Notes under the pieces: generated by a model
Databases searched by the model: none
What the model saw: only the letters and a program-made list of their open reading frames with translations
Told to the model about the DNA's origin: nothing
From: Ignavibacteriaceae bacterium
GTDB lineage: Bacteria > Bacteroidota > Ignavibacteria > Ignavibacteriales > Ignavibacteriaceae
DNA: 64,000 nucleotides
Assembly: GCA_013360295.1 (NCBI GenBank)
Contig: JABWCL010000021.1
Location: 1 to 64,000, forward strand
Reading direction: 5' to 3'
Shown: positions 63,338-64,000 of the stretch, one piece after another
Numbering within the stretch: the first letter of the stretch is position 1
How the letters are laid out: each line of letters opens with the position of its first letter
Program-made: the position numbers and the translations under genes

Positions 63338-63339
63338 AT

Positions 63340-64000
63340 TCAAAAAGGATATAAAACATCTCCCAATTGTTTTTCCCTAATTTTGCTTAAAGATTCAAAA
63401 TAAGGATGTGCGGGATTGTTTGAAAAATTAAGTAATGGGAAATAATTATTAATTAATTTCGAAGTTAAATCTTCTGAAATTGTCTCCGGGACGCTATAGA
63501 GTCCAAAATTGAAGTGTTTATTGATGCATTCTGTTACAAGTCGCTTATCTGACAATTTTAATTGGGAATAGAAATCAGATTTGGACTCAACCGATTGATT
63601 TAGAGCCAGTGTCAGAAGATTAATCATAAAATCATTCCCTTCATGCAAAGTAAACATATCACTGATTGTAAGAGTGTGTTTGATGTCAGTTGCTGAGAAA
63701 ATATATACTAAAGAAAGATTATTAAGGTATTCAAGGAATTCGCTCCCAAAAACAACTGGATCTTTTAACCATATACCAATATAGTGTCTCCCATAGTCCT
63801 TAAATTCTCTTAGATTCTCAATTAATTCATAATAATTTAATCGGTTCAATGTTATTCTCTCACCGATGACTGAAGGATGATTTACCAACTTAAATAAATT
63901 ATTTTCGGTGTGAATACCCAGTTGTTTTGAGTTTTCTTTAACAAATTTTATTAATCGGGTCAATTTAATTGGCTTCTTCACATCATTGTAATCTGTCGGC
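63340..64000 (-). CDS. Cassette protein A, 5' part outside the window (cassette 2)
   Basis: About 219 codons are visible; the frame stays open to the right edge, with a GTG at 63979 as a possible internal start. The C-terminal part resembles protein A of cassette 1: RHYIGIWLKDPVVFGSEFLEYLNNL, VYIFSATDI, and LNFSNNPAHPYFESLSKI. The region before that is poorly matched. It probably begins further right, as the protein in cassette 1 is 425 residues. AT-rich like its partner. No known domain. Confidence 0.65.
   Translation of the reverse strand, partial: PTDYNDVKKPIKLTRLIKFVKENSKQLGIHTENNLFKLVNHPSVIGERITLNRLNYYELIENLREFKDYGRHYIGIWLKDPVVFGSEFLEYLNNLSLVYIFSATDIKHTLTISDMFTLHEGNDFMINLLTLALNQSVESKSDFYSQLKLSDKRLVTECINKHFNFGLYSVPETISEDLTSKLINNYFPLLNFSNNPAHPYFESLSKIREKQLGDVLYPF

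Noticed and set aside
57913-63343. Calling the locus Detocs
   Set aside because: Detocs has a TPR-bearing kinase and two regulators, one with a phosphorylase-type effector. Here there is one regulator with a HEPN-like domain and a separate unrelated front protein.

Overview
The window looks like chromosomal DNA of an Ignavibacteria/Melioribacter-type bacterium (Bacteroidota-Chlorobi assemblage). The main reason is that five large secreted proteins end in the same C-terminal sorting tail (NYPNPFNPST, then a beta-rich domain closing with SGxYFY and a basic end), the Ignavibacteria form of the type IX secretion system (T9SS) signal. Weak or absent Shine-Dalgarno sequences, frequent TTG starts and two-component genes with seven-bladed sensor propellers agree with this. 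I saw no rRNA or tRNA gene, CRISPR array, transposase or integrase.

Layout. 1-2.9 kb: prophage fragment (scaffold/protease, major capsid protein, terminator, two small membrane proteins), preceded by an unusual array of eight 12-bp palindromic units. 2.9-11.2 kb: orphan AmrS radical SAM enzyme, an AAA/DUF4143 ATPase, a large T9SS protein, YidB-like protein, AMP nucleosidase and a lipid/prenyl-type methyltransferase. 11.2-15.2 kb: a gingipain-like C25 protease with T9SS tail. 15.3-19.2 kb: a histidine kinase joined to an ABC exporter. 19.2-28.5 kb: lipoproteins, T9SS proteins and a five-gene operon with a sigma-54 activator and a Ser/Thr kinase with PEGA domains. 29-38.8 kb: an outer-envelope protein, CDF transporter, NlpE-META lipoprotein, a cell-wall sugar salvage pair (MurU-like plus AmgK-RapZ fusion), and a Rof-like / P450 / cyclopropane synthase / dihaem cytochrome cluster. 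38.9-47.7 kb: a two-component system feeding a 1499-residue T9SS surface protein, with a cluster of ACCTA/TAGGT boxes at the internal promoter. 48-57.8 kb: soluble transhydrogenase, ABC exporter, a second AAA/DUF4143 gene framed by direct repeats that form hairpins, small redox and acetyltransferase genes, an RsmI-like methylase and a SulP transporter.

57.9-64 kb holds the most unusual locus: two tandem copies of an overlapping three-gene cassette. Each copy has an unrecognised protein A, a soluble coiled-coil histidine kinase, and a response regulator whose receiver is fused to an all-alpha domain carrying an R-N-x-x-x-H motif like that of HEPN ribonucleases. No protein in the cassettes has a membrane segment. 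I infer an intracellular phospho-relay controlling a candidate RNase, possibly a defence system; it resembles Detocs in logic but not in gene content.
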